From: Symsagittifera roscoffensis
Taxonomy: Eukaryota; Xenacoelomorpha; Acoela; Convolutidae
Length of the DNA stretch: 64,000 nucleotides
Direction: 5' to 3'
NCBI RefSeq assembly: GCF_963678635.1
Contig: NC_087069.1
Span: 40,819,883 to 40,883,882, forward strand
Under the pieces are notes generated by a model. It had not been told where the DNA came from. It saw only the letters and a list, made by a program, of their open reading frames with translations, and searched no databases. Below, piece by piece: positions 34,500 to 44,370 of the stretch. A program made the position numbers and the translations under genes. The first letter of the stretch is position 1. Each line of letters begins with the position of its first letter.

Positions 34500-34810
34500 G
34501 AACGAAGCCCAGGACACAGTCTTCTCAAGTGAGTGTGTATTTGCCTAATACACCCACCGAGGTCTTCTTTTAGGTGTCCTGCGATTGCCCGAGCTTTCCT
34601 ACTAAGTAGCTCAAGGCAAACTCTGATCGAAAACTTCTAAAGTCTATGAAAAAGCTCCCCCACACCCGGACTGCTCCAAGTGCACTAGAGCAGGGAACAA
34701 CTTTTCTTCTCAAGTGAGTGTGTATTTGCCTAATATACTCACCGAGGTCTTCTTTTATTTGTTCCCGGATTGCCCGATTTTTCCTATTAGGTAGCTCAAG
34801 GCAACCACAC
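34500..34810 (-). repeat. Duplicated stem-loop module of the B leader with compensatory changes
   Basis: Copy 1: outer stem CAGGACAC (34510-34517) with GTGTCCTG (34574-34581); inner stem GTGTATT (34535-34541) with AATACAC (34547-34553) around loop TGCCT. Copy 2: outer stem GGGAACAA (34693-34700) with TTGTTCCC (34759-34766); inner stem GTGAGT (34714-34719) with ACTCAC (34737-34742). Outer arms differ between copies yet pair in both, while the loop TGCCT and the words TTCTCAAGTGAGTGTGT and CCGAGGTCTTCTTTTA stay constant. Each copy is followed by TTGCC...GGCAA. Confidence 0.6.
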
Positions 34811-35034
34811 AACCAAAATCACAATAAAAAAAATTTTTTGTTCGGGTACTTCTGATACACCCGATCTAGAATCCAAAGTTGATCACGAATTTCCGGGTCA
34901 AAATGGGCTCCTATGATCCTAATAATCACGCCTAATATCCTAATATGATCTTAATTAAATGGATATTTTCCGTTTCCCAAATTGCCACAGAAGGTTTCCT
35001 CAAGTTTCTAACAAGGAAAGTTGTTAGAAGGATT

Positions 35035-37110
35035 AAGACACTCCGGAGGGTTACTTCGGAGGGTTGTTAAGACACTTAGCCTACTCCGGAGGGTCACTTC
35101 GGAGGGTACCTTAGTCACCCAAGAGACTTCGGAGGGTCCCCCTTAACTTACTAAGTAAGGTCAACAAGAGGCTTAATATGCTCCGGAGGGTTACCTCGGA
35201 GGGTTCTTCCAAATTTTTCAAGGTTTTGAAAAGGGCCTTCAACTAGCTTAAGAAAGCGTCAAAACAAGCTAAATTTCCTATGGGGTGTTGTTTTTAACTC
35301 CTTCAGAGGGTCTCGTGGAAAATCCCCACTAAGGAGGGTTGCTAAAGGGCTTAAGTCACTCCGGAGGGTTACTCCGGAGGGTTCCGCAAAAATCAGGAAA
35401 AATTGTTAATTTACCGCAGTAAAGCCTCTGAATGCGGGGTAACTTGCTTAAAACCAGGTTGGCTGACACGGTCAACCTTCCTAGCAGGATAAAAGTTGTT
35501 TTGATAAAATTTTCTGCCGCCCGGAGGGTTACCTATAATTTGGACCCTCCGAACCAACAAATTCTAAAAAATTTTTCTTTTCCGAGATTATCAACCCAAA
35601 AACGGTTCTGGTCCAGAAAATTGGTCCAAAACGTCGACTTATGGTACCAAAATTATCCCGATCGGTTGGCTAGTCTTTGAGAAATTGCCAAAAACGTGTT
35701 TGTCCAAATGGCCCTTTTTCACCACCTATGTAGGTTCTGAGAAACTTTTTCCGCAATTCCAATTGAAAGTGCCTAAACTTAAATGAAACGAGCGTAGTAG
35801 CCCTGTACGGCACTGTAATTATGCAAAATATTGGACAAAAATTAGTTTGGAGACAAAAATTTGGCCAATAACTATCAAATTTGGACCCTCCGATTCCTTC
35901 CTTTTCCAATTCTTAAGTCGTTAGCTCTATTTACGGAGCTAATCGGAGGGTTACTCAAGAATTTTTCTGGCAGCCAAGCACGTTATACTAGCACGCTCCT
36001 AACACAAAGAATTTTATTACTTTTACTCTAAAAACTCAAAAACTCGATCCCCAAAACAGATTGACAAATTTCAGAAAATTATGGAAAATTTGATCGAAAA
36101 ATTTTGGTTTTTTCCAACTTTTACTGAGTCATTTCTCACGCGGTTTCTTTAGTTAGGGGGACCAAACTACGTAGCTACTCCCTATGTAAAAGCTTTTTGC
36201 TGTTCGGAAAAGCTCGGATATCCAAAAATTTGGGGGTCTACGGTTTGGTCGAAAATTGATAATTTTCGACAAAATTTGGGTGTTTCCTGGGTCTAGTTAG
36301 GAGATAAGTAATATATAAAAAGGATAATAACCTATTAGTAGTCATTAATGAATAGTACTATACCCTCCTTTGCACCAAAATACCCGAATTAAGACCCTTA
36401 ACTCGGAAATTTGTAATCGATGGAGGGTACAATCGGACCGCGCCAATCGTGCCCCCCACCACTTAAGTTTTGATGAAATAGTACCCGAATGATACCAAAA
36501 TTGTTTCAACGATACCCAACAGTCGTTGTGGATGTTGTCCCCGATGTCCTTGTTGAGTGTGGAACACGTCGGTCAGCTTGCCACTCTACCCTCCGGCCAC
36601 CGGCAAAATCATCATTAACGTGCTTAAATACTCAAATTACTCTCAAGGGAGGGTATCCAACCCTTCACCAGAACACGCAATCTTTCTATCAGAAACGATA
36701 TAAATCAATCTGAAACAACAACAAATAGTGAGGTCAGATCACATCTCGTCCGGAAATAACATATAAACTGTCACTTTATGTTTTTTACTGTTTTTGGTCT
36801 TTTTTGGATTTTTTTACTGTTTTTTGTACTTTTTTGTTTTCAAATAAATTAATTTTTGGCTTTTTCTTGGTTATGCACTATTTTTGTTTGGTTTTACGCT
36901 TTCTCTTTAATTGTTTTTGGTCCCGGGACCTTGCGACAAGCGGGCTCTAGATTTCCCACCTAACCCTCCGGCCCCCGGAATTTTTGGTGTTAACTAAGTT
37001 AAAAAGCTAAATAGTACTAGACGGAGGGTACGCACCTTCCCCCTAGTACAACTACGGTCATTAAGGCCTCTAACTCGAGAATACGCACGGAGCGGAGGGT
37101 TCGTCGCTGA
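35035..37110. repeat. Dispersed GGAGGGT/ACCCTCC words in the B leader
   Basis: About twenty copies of GGAGGGT or its complement are scattered here, often as CTCCGGAGGGTT or paired CTCCGGAGGGTTACTTCGGAG. Some face the other way (GGACCCTCCG near 35543 and 35882, CTACCCTCCGG near 36586, AACCCTCCGG near 36961), so they could pair with one another. No coding frame is present. Confidence 0.55.
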
Positions 37111-37148
37111 AACGCTTGCTGATCATGATGGTCTCATGCCTTTAACAG

Positions 37149-37166
37149 GCCCACCCAGGAGCGCCA
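37149..37166 (-). promoter_or_regulatory. Candidate tRNA primer binding site of B
   Basis: Twelve bases inside the LTR end, the minus strand reads TGGCGCTCCTGGGTGGGC. It starts TGG, as needed to pair with a CCA tail, and would pair with a tRNA whose 3' end carries a G discriminator (GCGCCA-like end). The tRNA is not identified. The 12-base gap is somewhat wide but tolerated in this class. Confidence 0.4.
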
Positions 37167-37178
37167 TAAAAACGTCTA

Positions 37179-37946
37179 TGTAACATTCGCCCAAATACTA
37201 CACAGCGACGGAGCGTAGAAAAACTATTCTTAGGCCATCAGTCAAACGACTTTTGATCAGCTTTCGTTTACATGCGAACACAACCACATAGCTGAGTCTC
37301 GGATCCTCAGACTACGTGATTGCTATTAAAAACACGGCTCGAACAACCTATTTTAATATGTTTTTGTGTGACAGTTCTATAGTAAATCCATTGGAGATGG
37401 ATTGACCCTTTCCTCTTTCTAGCTACTCATATTCTAAAATATCACATAATACCGGTGTTAATTCAAAGTTTCACGACATCCAAATAGCTACAAAGTCAGT
37501 TTTATACAGTTCCTTCACATACAACAGTGTCTGGGGGATCAAGCCTCTGCTCCCGTAACCTTCCTGAGATAACGTTCTTATCTCTTCCAATTTGTGGCCC
37601 GGGAGGGTTCCGTGGAATATTCCTTCCCCACCGAAGCTTCCTTCTCCACTAGTTTCCACTGCTAATGATCTTATCGTGTGTTGTTGCCACGATAAAAGGC
37701 TTCGTATTTCTCGTCTCTTGTGCGACCGTTTTCGTCGTTGTTCTGTTTTTTCGTCCTTTTCAGTCAAAATGGCCGTCTTTTTGTATTTCTCAGAAATATT
37801 CACTCTTCGATCGAAATTTTTAAAATAAAAATTCTAGAATATTCCTAACCTCCTTCGCAATACTTTTTCGTTAATAAGGCCTTTATTAGTTTTTTTTTCT
37901 CGTGTCGCCGGAAGGTTGCGCTGTGCCAATCTGGCAGAATGGCACA
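37179..37946 (-). repeat. Element B 5' LTR (768 bp)
   Basis: It has the same ends as the 3' LTR (TGTGCCATTCTGCC at 37946, GAATGTTACA at 37179). It lacks about 116 bp present in the 3' LTR near 14245-14365 (from ACCTATTAACGACTGG to GTAAAAAGTTAC). Otherwise only scattered differences are seen. The hairpin at 37670-37696 is kept with one lost end pair. Confidence 0.85.
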
Positions 37947-38084
37947 ATCCTCAAATGGGAGACAGAACGATTGCGAAAGAAGAGTATATCTATTCGAAGT
38001 GGACCAGAGTGAACCTTCGGTGGAAGGGTGGACAACCGAAGTCTCCCAATGGTCCAACCCAAAACTTTATTTCTCAAGTGAAAA
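37947..38084. other. Junction between B 5' LTR and C 5' LTR fragment
   Basis: 138 bp with no match to either LTR start that I can see. It has one inverted pair (CTTCGGTGG near 38017, CCACCCTT/CAACCGAAG near 38025-38040), and no gene. Confidence 0.4.
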
Positions 38085-38424
38085 CTCAATTCCTTTGTTG
38101 GAATTTATTAATAGCAAACTTCTCAAGTTATTACATTTATGCTAGAGTCGCTAGTTAATTTAGTTACTCCAATTCTCGAGTGTGCTGGTATGTGAGTACC
38201 CAATTTAGTTTTCTTGAGTGTGTTTTATAATTGTTATGTTTTATAATTGTTATGTTGCTAAAATGGATCAAAGTTCCACTGTCTAATAAAAAGTAACTGT
38301 ACGGACTGTTCCGACCCTGTTTTTAACGGCGTTCGTGTATTTTGGGTATTTTGAGACGTAAGTATGGGAACGTTCTTATTTTCTAGAGTGGGGGTATTTT
38401 GGTAGTGGCCTTTAAGCTGTAACG
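38085..38424 (+). repeat. Element C 5' LTR fragment
   Basis: It matches the D LTR (minus strand) from TTGGAATTTATTAATAG onward and the C 3' LTR fragment from 38199 (CCCAATTTAGTTTTCTTGAG equals 58111 on). It contains AATAAAAAG (38283), TTTAACGGCGTTCG and TTCTAGAGTGGGG. The match stops at GTAACG (38424), so both the LTR start and the last about 250 bp are missing. Confidence 0.7.
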
Positions 38425-38709
38425 TAACCGAGTAAGGGGGGTAACTAGGGGGACTAAAAAGCGACCAAAAATACAAAAAGCGAAACAAAAACCGAAAAGA
38501 TTAGAAAAAGGAACAAAAAACCATAAAACGAAAAATGACAGTGACTTTGACACCAGATTAGTTGGATCAAACCTTTATATTAATTAAGTAGTATACCCAT
38601 ACTGTTTTCATAAGACATATCGTTTCGATCATTTCAGCATTTTAAAAAGGTGCTCGAGCGTGGGGCGTTGTCAAGGGTTTTCAGATAGCTTGCAACTAAC
38701 CTGGAAACT

Positions 38710-39008
38710 AGGAGACTCGAATGGAAAAGGTGACCAGCCAAGTAGGAAAATGGTTCGCAAGAAGGGAACCCGACAAGTGCTGGACTTGACAAGGGGACAT
38801 CCAGCACCGACGAGACCGAGCAGAAAAGGCACACAGGGGTGTTTTGTTTGGTCGATCGACGGACCACTGGGAGACTGGACTGGAACAGGTGACCAGCCAA
38901 GTGGGAAAGTGGTGCTGGTGAGAGGTGCCGGATGAGCCAAGGAGACCACCAGCACGGAATCAGAACAACCAGAGGAGGACACACAGAGGTGTTCTGGTTG
39001 GTCAATCG
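38710..39008 (+). repeat. Diverged tandem duplication in the C leader
   Basis: Two units about 159 bp apart share GGTGACCAGCCAAGT, CCAGCAC, ACACAG(G/A)GGTGTT and TTGGTC(G/A)ATCG. A weak frame across the units is not conserved between them, so I treat it as non-coding. Confidence 0.6.
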
Positions 39009-39183
39009 GGTATCGTTAGAATCCACATTACTTTATAGGAGATAAGTGGCGGTTGCAAATTGGATAAGCGGAACCCCACTGTTTTGAGGAACGTTTTTAC
39101 TTGAGCAGAGCTTGGAAACAGGTTCTACGGTTTTCTCTTGAGAGGTTTAGCACCCAGCGCTTAAGGTAATTTTCGGCTTAAGA

Positions 39184-39262
39184 GGGGGGCTAAATAGGGG
39201 GGAGGTTAGAAGGGGGGCTGGTTAGGTTAGAGGTTGACGGTTGCAAATTGTAAAAAGGGGGG
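39184..39262 (+). other. Four G6 runs, potential G-quadruplex
   Basis: Runs of six G at 39184-39189, 39197-39202, 39212-39217 and 39257-39262 on the element sense strand. Further G6 runs flank them (near 38436, 39385, 39450, 39685). Confidence 0.45.
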
Positions 39263-39835
39263 ACACGTTAAAGTAACTATCAATCGATATCGTCGACTTA
39301 GTTACATTATAATCTTACGCGCGTGAATTACAGAGAGAGGATAACCAAATTTAAGATCGAATGAAGGTAGGTAGGTAGGTCGGGTGGGGGGAACGGAGAT
39401 ACAGTTTTTGAAACCCTGAAGGAATAAGCTCCATAAGAACGTTAGTAGGGGGGAGGAAAATGCGTGACAATCAGGTACCAGACAATTTTTCTACGAAAGG
39501 ACGACATTGGTCACCTTTGATTTTAGGTGGGTTCATCTTTCTGTTTTTGTAGTTTTTTCTCGTTTGAGTTTTTACGTTTTCGTTACTAACTTTATCGGTT
39601 TTGAACAAACAGGTGATCACAACACACCTGCGAACAAGTTGGATTTCAACTTGCATCAAATTAACAAAGGGAGATAAATACAGGGGGGTTAGCATTTGAA
39701 ACTTTTGGTCAGTAAGGTTGAGTTTTGGGGAAATTTTTATACTAGAGCTCGAGTGGTGGTACCAGGGATAGTGGTTCAAGAGTCCCAACAACGAAGAAGA
39801 AGAAATCAGTATGTCCCAACGCTGAGAAAGAAGAG

Positions 39836-40760
39836 GTCTTGGGACAGTGTGGAGTGTCCCAAAACTGAAGTGACGAAGTCCTGGGACAAGGCCAAGAAGT
39901 CTGGGGACAGTGCCGAAAAGTCTTGGGACAGTAACGAAAAGTCTTGGGACAGTACAGAAAAGTCTTGGGACAGTACCAAAAAGTCTTGGAACAGTACCAA
40001 GAAGTCTTGGGACAGTGCGGAAAAGTCTTGGGACAGTACCAGAAAGTCTTGGGACAGTACAGAAAAGTCTTAGGACAGTGCCGAAAAGTCTTGGGACATT
40101 ACCAAGAAGTCTTGGGACAGTACAGAAAAGTCTTGGGACAGTACTAAAAAGTCTTGGGACAGTGCCGAAAAATCTTGGGACAGTACCAGGAAGTCTTGGG
40201 ACAGTACAAAAAAGTCTTGGGACAGTGCCGAAAAGTCCTGCGACAGTACCAAGAAGTTTTGGGACAGTACAGAAAAGTCTTGGGACAGTGCCGAAAAGTC
40301 TTGGGACAGAACCAAGAAGTCTAAGGACAGTACAGAAAAGTCTTGGGACAGTACCAGGAAGTCTTGGGACAGTACAAAAAAGTCTTGGGACAGTTCTGAA
40401 AAGTCTTGGGACAGTACCAAGAAGTCTTGGGACAGTACAGAAAAGTATTTAACTCGCACTGTCCAAAGACTTTTCGGCACTGTCTCAAGACTTTTTGGTA
40501 CTGTCCCAAGACTTTTTGGCACAGTCCCACGACTTTTTTGAACTGTCCCAAGACTTCCTGGTACTGTCCTAAGACTTTTCTGTACTGCCCCAAGACTTCT
40601 TGGTACTGTCCCAAGACTTTTCGGCACTGTCCCAAGACTTTTCCGTACTGTCCAAGACTTCTTGGTACGGTCCCAAGACTAATCGGCACTTCCCAAGACT
40701 TTTTGGTACTGTCCCATGCCCAAACTTGATTGATAGGTCTTGGGACAGTGTGAAACATCC
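39836..40760. repeat. 21-bp minisatellite with an internal inversion
   Basis: About 27 direct units of AAGTCTTGGGACAGT plus a six-base variable end (ACCAAG, ACAGAA, GCCGAA and variants) run to 40446. About 13 units in reverse orientation (ACTGTCCCAAGACTT) follow from 40456 to 40720. The three ends recur in order in places, giving a 63-bp higher-order period. GGTCTTGGGACAGTGTG flanks the whole array on both sides (39834, 40736). The 21-bp unit leaves long frames open (GTVPKSL or KSWDSTE repeats), but nothing suggests they are genes. The array could fold into a hairpin of about 260 bp per arm. Confidence 0.85.
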
Positions 40761-41027
40761 GAATACTTAAGTGAAGAGCACGAAGGACCGGTCAGAATGA
40801 TCAAATCAAGAAAAATCAGCTCTAATGAGATCACGAATTGAAAGATTTTTACGAAGAGAAAGGATTACGTTTTAGAATTTTTATCCTTAGAATAGAAATT
40901 TGTAAATATTAATATTGTAGATAGAACAAATTGTAAATCAGAATCATGAGGCGAAGTAGGGTACCGATAGCAAAAAAAAAGAGTTCTAGAGTCAAAGACA
41001 AAACATAACTCGTCGCAACGGAAAGCG

Positions 41028-42672
41028 ATGCCGTCGGACCAAAAAGTAACGAGAAAGAACTTTTCAGTGAGCATGGTCAACACAAGAAGCGCAAAGGAAA
41101 GCAAGACGAGAGTAAGCGCTGAGGAGAGACGAACGGTACCTGCTATAGAAATCGATCTTGAGACACCAGATCAGAGTGTTGATGAGGTGGAAAGGAAAAC
41201 AACAGAGTCAACACCGATGCGGAATGTGGATGAACAAGAAAAGAAGACGATAGAATTCTGGCCGATTGACACTGTAGACGATACAACGAGCAACACGCCG
41301 GAAACGATAAAGGATGACTCTCAAACAAAGAGAACGTCGTTCACAGAGAGGATTGGAATGATGGTCGGAATGAAACCAAGATAGAAGGATGAAATGGCAC
41401 CTACGACAGAGAAAGGCAAGACATTTGGAACGGTTTCTGCAGTAGCGACAGAGGACAATTGAGACGATGATCATGTCAATCTTCGCTTTTCAATTTGCAA
41501 CAGTTGAAAATGGGACAACAGCAAACCATGAGAAAACACCTTTTCTTGAACTGAGTGACTCGATGGCAAAGCTGGAACAAATCGATAAACAACTGAAGTG
41601 CAGTGAAGAGGATCGACAATTGCTAAAAAAGAAATCAGATATAACAAGGACGAGAGCCTGGATCATTGCTTCAATATGGCGACGAAGACAACTGACGAGA
41701 GGCTACAACAAATGTCAGTCAAGGTAGAGGCTACCGACAAGGAGAGAGAGAAGAACATCAAAAAAAAATGCAAGAAATGAGGCAACGGTATGACACGATG
41801 AACAGTAAGTTAGGGAGTCTGGAGACGAGAATGGACACACTGAGCAGAGACCAGGCTGAGAGTTCATGTGCCATACAGGCCAAACTGGATGCCATCTTCA
41901 GAAACTCTACATCACAAGACAAGCCGGCGACAAATAGAACGCAAGGCAACAGAGTCGATTTCGTGGAACCACAACGGAACAAGCGGGAGTCAACACCATT
42001 ACCGTTAACCCGGGGTGCAGCGAGCATAGGGCCAGGGGAGGGGGCAAGACAATTATGAAAAGCGGAATCTCAAATGCGACAAATGGCATGGGGGATTCCA
42101 CAACAAGGAACAATGTGGGACCTGATGCCATGACGTGGGCTAGCACCTGGGGGATGATGAATAGGACAATGGAAGTGTTCGCGACAAGGAACACTGACTC
42201 GAGTGAAAGAGGAGGTGGCAAATCCAGGAAAACCTTCAAGAAGCCAAAAGAATTTAAGGACGACTCAGATGAATGCATCGACACATGGTTAGAAGTTATG
42301 AGACTACATTTGGAACAAGACAACTTGAACGACGAGAGACAAGCCTGCACAGCGATACTCAGCAATTTAGAAGGCATATCGTTAAAATGTGTAGTTGCAA
42401 AGAAGGAAGAGAAACGTGATACTGCAGACAATATCTTCGAGATATTATTGAACCGATTCGGGTCGGGTATGAAGGGTCACCAAGCTATGATGAGATTTGA
42501 AAAGAGAAGACAGAGGGACGATGAATCGATTGATCGGTTCCTGGACGATCTTGAGAGCTTGAGAAGAAGGAGTGACCCTGAAGAATCAACAAACAGAAGG
42601 AACTTCAGCATTGCCTCGAAGTTTATCGATTGGGTAAAAAGTGACGACTTGAGAACAATGTTAGCAACGTAA
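41028..42672 (+). pseudogene. Element C Gag
   Basis: Broken into four frames (41028-41384, 41467-41727, 41768-42058, 42055-42672). The N-terminus is charged (MVNTRSAKESKTR, DLETPDQSVDEV). A coiled coil follows (MQEMRQRYDTMNSKLGSLE). The capsid domain (CIDTWLEVMRLHLEQD, LLNRFGSGMKGHQAMMRFEKRRQRD, DWVKSDDLRTMLAT) is the best-conserved part relative to B at 32411-31830. The capsid frame ends at TAA 42670 where B continues. Confidence 0.75.
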
Positions 42673-42833
42673 TATACACTGTCGAAAGATAATGCGCCGA
42701 CTCCAGAAGATATGAGACAGAAGTAAAGAGAGTACATGCTGATGAAAATTAAGAAGTACTCATACTCGCACAACAGGAACATGCAAGGGGGAGTCAACCA
42801 CAGAGGTCGTCATGGTACAAGCCTAGAGATGAT

Positions 42834-44188
42834 ATGGACAAACGTAGGTCATGCGCAAATTGTGGATCAGCGGATCATCATGTGGCGGGTTGCACGACAT
42901 ACAAGCAGGGCATGAAGAGTTTGGGATATGCACCCGATGAGGAAGATATGAGCCAAATGGAGGAACACGAGTTCTATAGTGGCTTGATCATCAAGATAGG
43001 TGCGAGATGCCTCTTCTGCAATCAAGAGGGACACTTCAGGATGGACTGTCCATTATTTTGGGAAGCAGTCAAAAACCAGAGTCACCCCAAACACAAATTA
43101 GCGTTAGCAGCGGTGCAGAACACAGGAAACAAAACAGACAAGCCGAGTTTGAAACAAAAAATTCAGAGGCACCGAGTGCGGAACTACCGACGAAGACGGT
43201 GAAGGCTGTAACGCAAGTCAATAATGCCATGGAGGCCAAGGCCAGGAATTTTCTAGAGATAAACTATGAGAGAGCAGCTGCAGAGGCGATCAACAAAGTG
43301 AAACAAGACCTAGCGACGAAGGAGATCGAGCAACGATTGAAACAGGAGATCGAAAAGCAGAAGTTGAACGAGACGTTAAGTCTGTCAGTGTCAATGTCAG
43401 AAGCCGTAGTGGGAGCGACAAAGAGTGGAGATTGCAACACTCTGAAAATGGTGACGGGAAATCCATTCGGCATAACAATGAATGGAGCCAGGAGAATGTC
43501 AATAATCACTGTGGGCGGCAACGAAGTAACGAGGAACCTGAGCGAACCCAGCGATCAGACAATAATGCACAGTGATGTGTACGCAGATTACTTAAGTGCA
43601 ATAAGTCCGCAGACAACTTCTAGAGCCTTGAGGGCACTACTCACAGGAGGTGGTAGCAAGTCAGTTCGCGTCGAGAACAGATACACAGATGCTTATGGTC
43701 GGCATGAGGTGATGTTAAACATAGATGGGATAAACATCTACACGAAAACCATGATAACCTGTGATGAGGACCTAGCCGGACAGATCTACGTGGGCAAAGA
43801 AGAACTGAAAGTGAGATCGATTGGACACTGCGCCATGTTGGATGAGGATGCAATGCACACCGAGACGGAGGCAGACGTATCAGCACACGTGCTCGACATA
43901 AGTGGCAAGAAGACTCAGTTACGCGGGCTACTTGATACGGGAGCTGTCTTGAGTGTTATACCGATCGAAACTTGGGAGCGAATGGGTTTCAACAAAGATG
44001 ATTTGATAGACTCGAGAAAACGGCTGTCAGCTGCAAACAAGGGAGCGCTGCGGGTACTAGGCAGAACACCAATAATAGCCCTAAACCTAGGGGAACGCAA
44101 CCTGTGGATGAGCTTTCTTGTGGTAGAGAACCTAGATGAGTCTGACCAGTTGATTTTAGGCAAGACTTCATCCGGAATTTTGACGTAA
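42834..44188 (+). pseudogene. Element C zinc knuckles and aspartic protease
   Basis: The first frame (42834-43202) has two CCHC knuckles, CANCGSADHHVAGC and CLFCNQEGHFRMDC, each C-x2-C-x4-H-x4-C. The second frame (43007-44188, overlapping after a shift) carries the protease: GLLDTGAVLSVIP with Asp-Thr-Gly, then SAANKGALRVLGRTPIIAL and VVENLDESDQLILG. A one-base loss at about 44160 breaks the ILGRDF motif kept in B; the remainder (RNFDVTIDLN) is readable in another frame to about 44367. It processes Gag-Pol in functional copies. Confidence 0.8.
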
Positions 44189-44370
44189 CGATTGATTTGA
44201 ATAACGCCATGTTCAGAATACGGAACCCGGATAGAAAGTACGTAATTAAACCGGTAAATTTGATAATTGCGAATGAAAATAAAGCACCGGTATTCTTGAG
44301 TAGGAGGGTGGGGCTGAAAGCAAACGCAGCGGCAATTGTAAATTTGCGAATAAAAATTATAATGAACTAA

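Larger units (their letters stand above)
33840..37178 (-). other. Element B leader between 5' LTR and gag (3.3 kb), non-coding
   Basis: No frame is supported. From the gag side: two tandem copies of a 190-bp block (34039-34232, 34257-34445), two copies of a stem-loop module (34490-34625, 34675-34810), then 2 kb of AT-rich sequence studded with GGAGGGT/ACCCTCC words (35035-37110), and the candidate primer site at 37149-37166. A leader this long, with duplicated structured blocks, is far longer than in typical Ty3/gypsy elements. A nested insertion cannot be excluded for 34820-37140. Confidence 0.6.
14217..37946 (-). mobile_element. Element B: near full-length giant Ty3/gypsy-like element (about 23.7 kb)
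   Basis: Read on the minus strand: 5' LTR 37946-37179, candidate primer site, 3.3-kb structured leader, gag-protease 33827-30432, RT/RNase H, spacer, integrase to 26408, Pol tail with macro-like module to 25142, splice acceptor, second giant frame 24665-15873, 3' region, 3' LTR 15100-14217. The two LTRs differ by a few substitutions and by a roughly 116-bp deletion in the 5' copy. The five bases outside each end (CTATC and ATCCT) are not identical, so no clean target duplication is seen. Several stops, frameshifts and an RT deletion make it defective. Typical Ty3/gypsy elements are 5-10 kb, so this is very large. Confidence 0.9.
38425..41027 (+). other. Element C leader, non-coding, repeat-rich
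   Basis: No supported gene. It contains a possible splice acceptor ATCATTTCAG near 38638, a diverged tandem pair (38710-38858, 38869-39008), eight runs of six G including four within 39184-39262, a GTAG microsatellite (39366-39380) and a large minisatellite (39836-40760). The B leader has different sequences but the same tendency to repeats. Confidence 0.6.

Noticed and set aside
37149..37166. Assigning the primer tRNA (Arg or Ser type)
   Set aside because: Only the CCA-complementary start and a G discriminator can be read; no tRNA gene is in the window to compare.
14212..37951. Target-site duplication of element B
   Set aside because: CTATC and ATCCT flank the LTRs and do not match; nested LTR fragments make the original flanks uncertain.
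39910..40627. Open frames of up to 185 codons in the minisatellite (GTVPKSL or LSQDF repeats)
   Set aside because: Open only because the unit is 21 bp; present in several frames and both strands, with no conserved start or domain.
39836..40760. CRISPR-like array
   Set aside because: The units are contiguous 21-bp repeats without unique spacers, in an animal-type retroelement leader, so this is a minisatellite.
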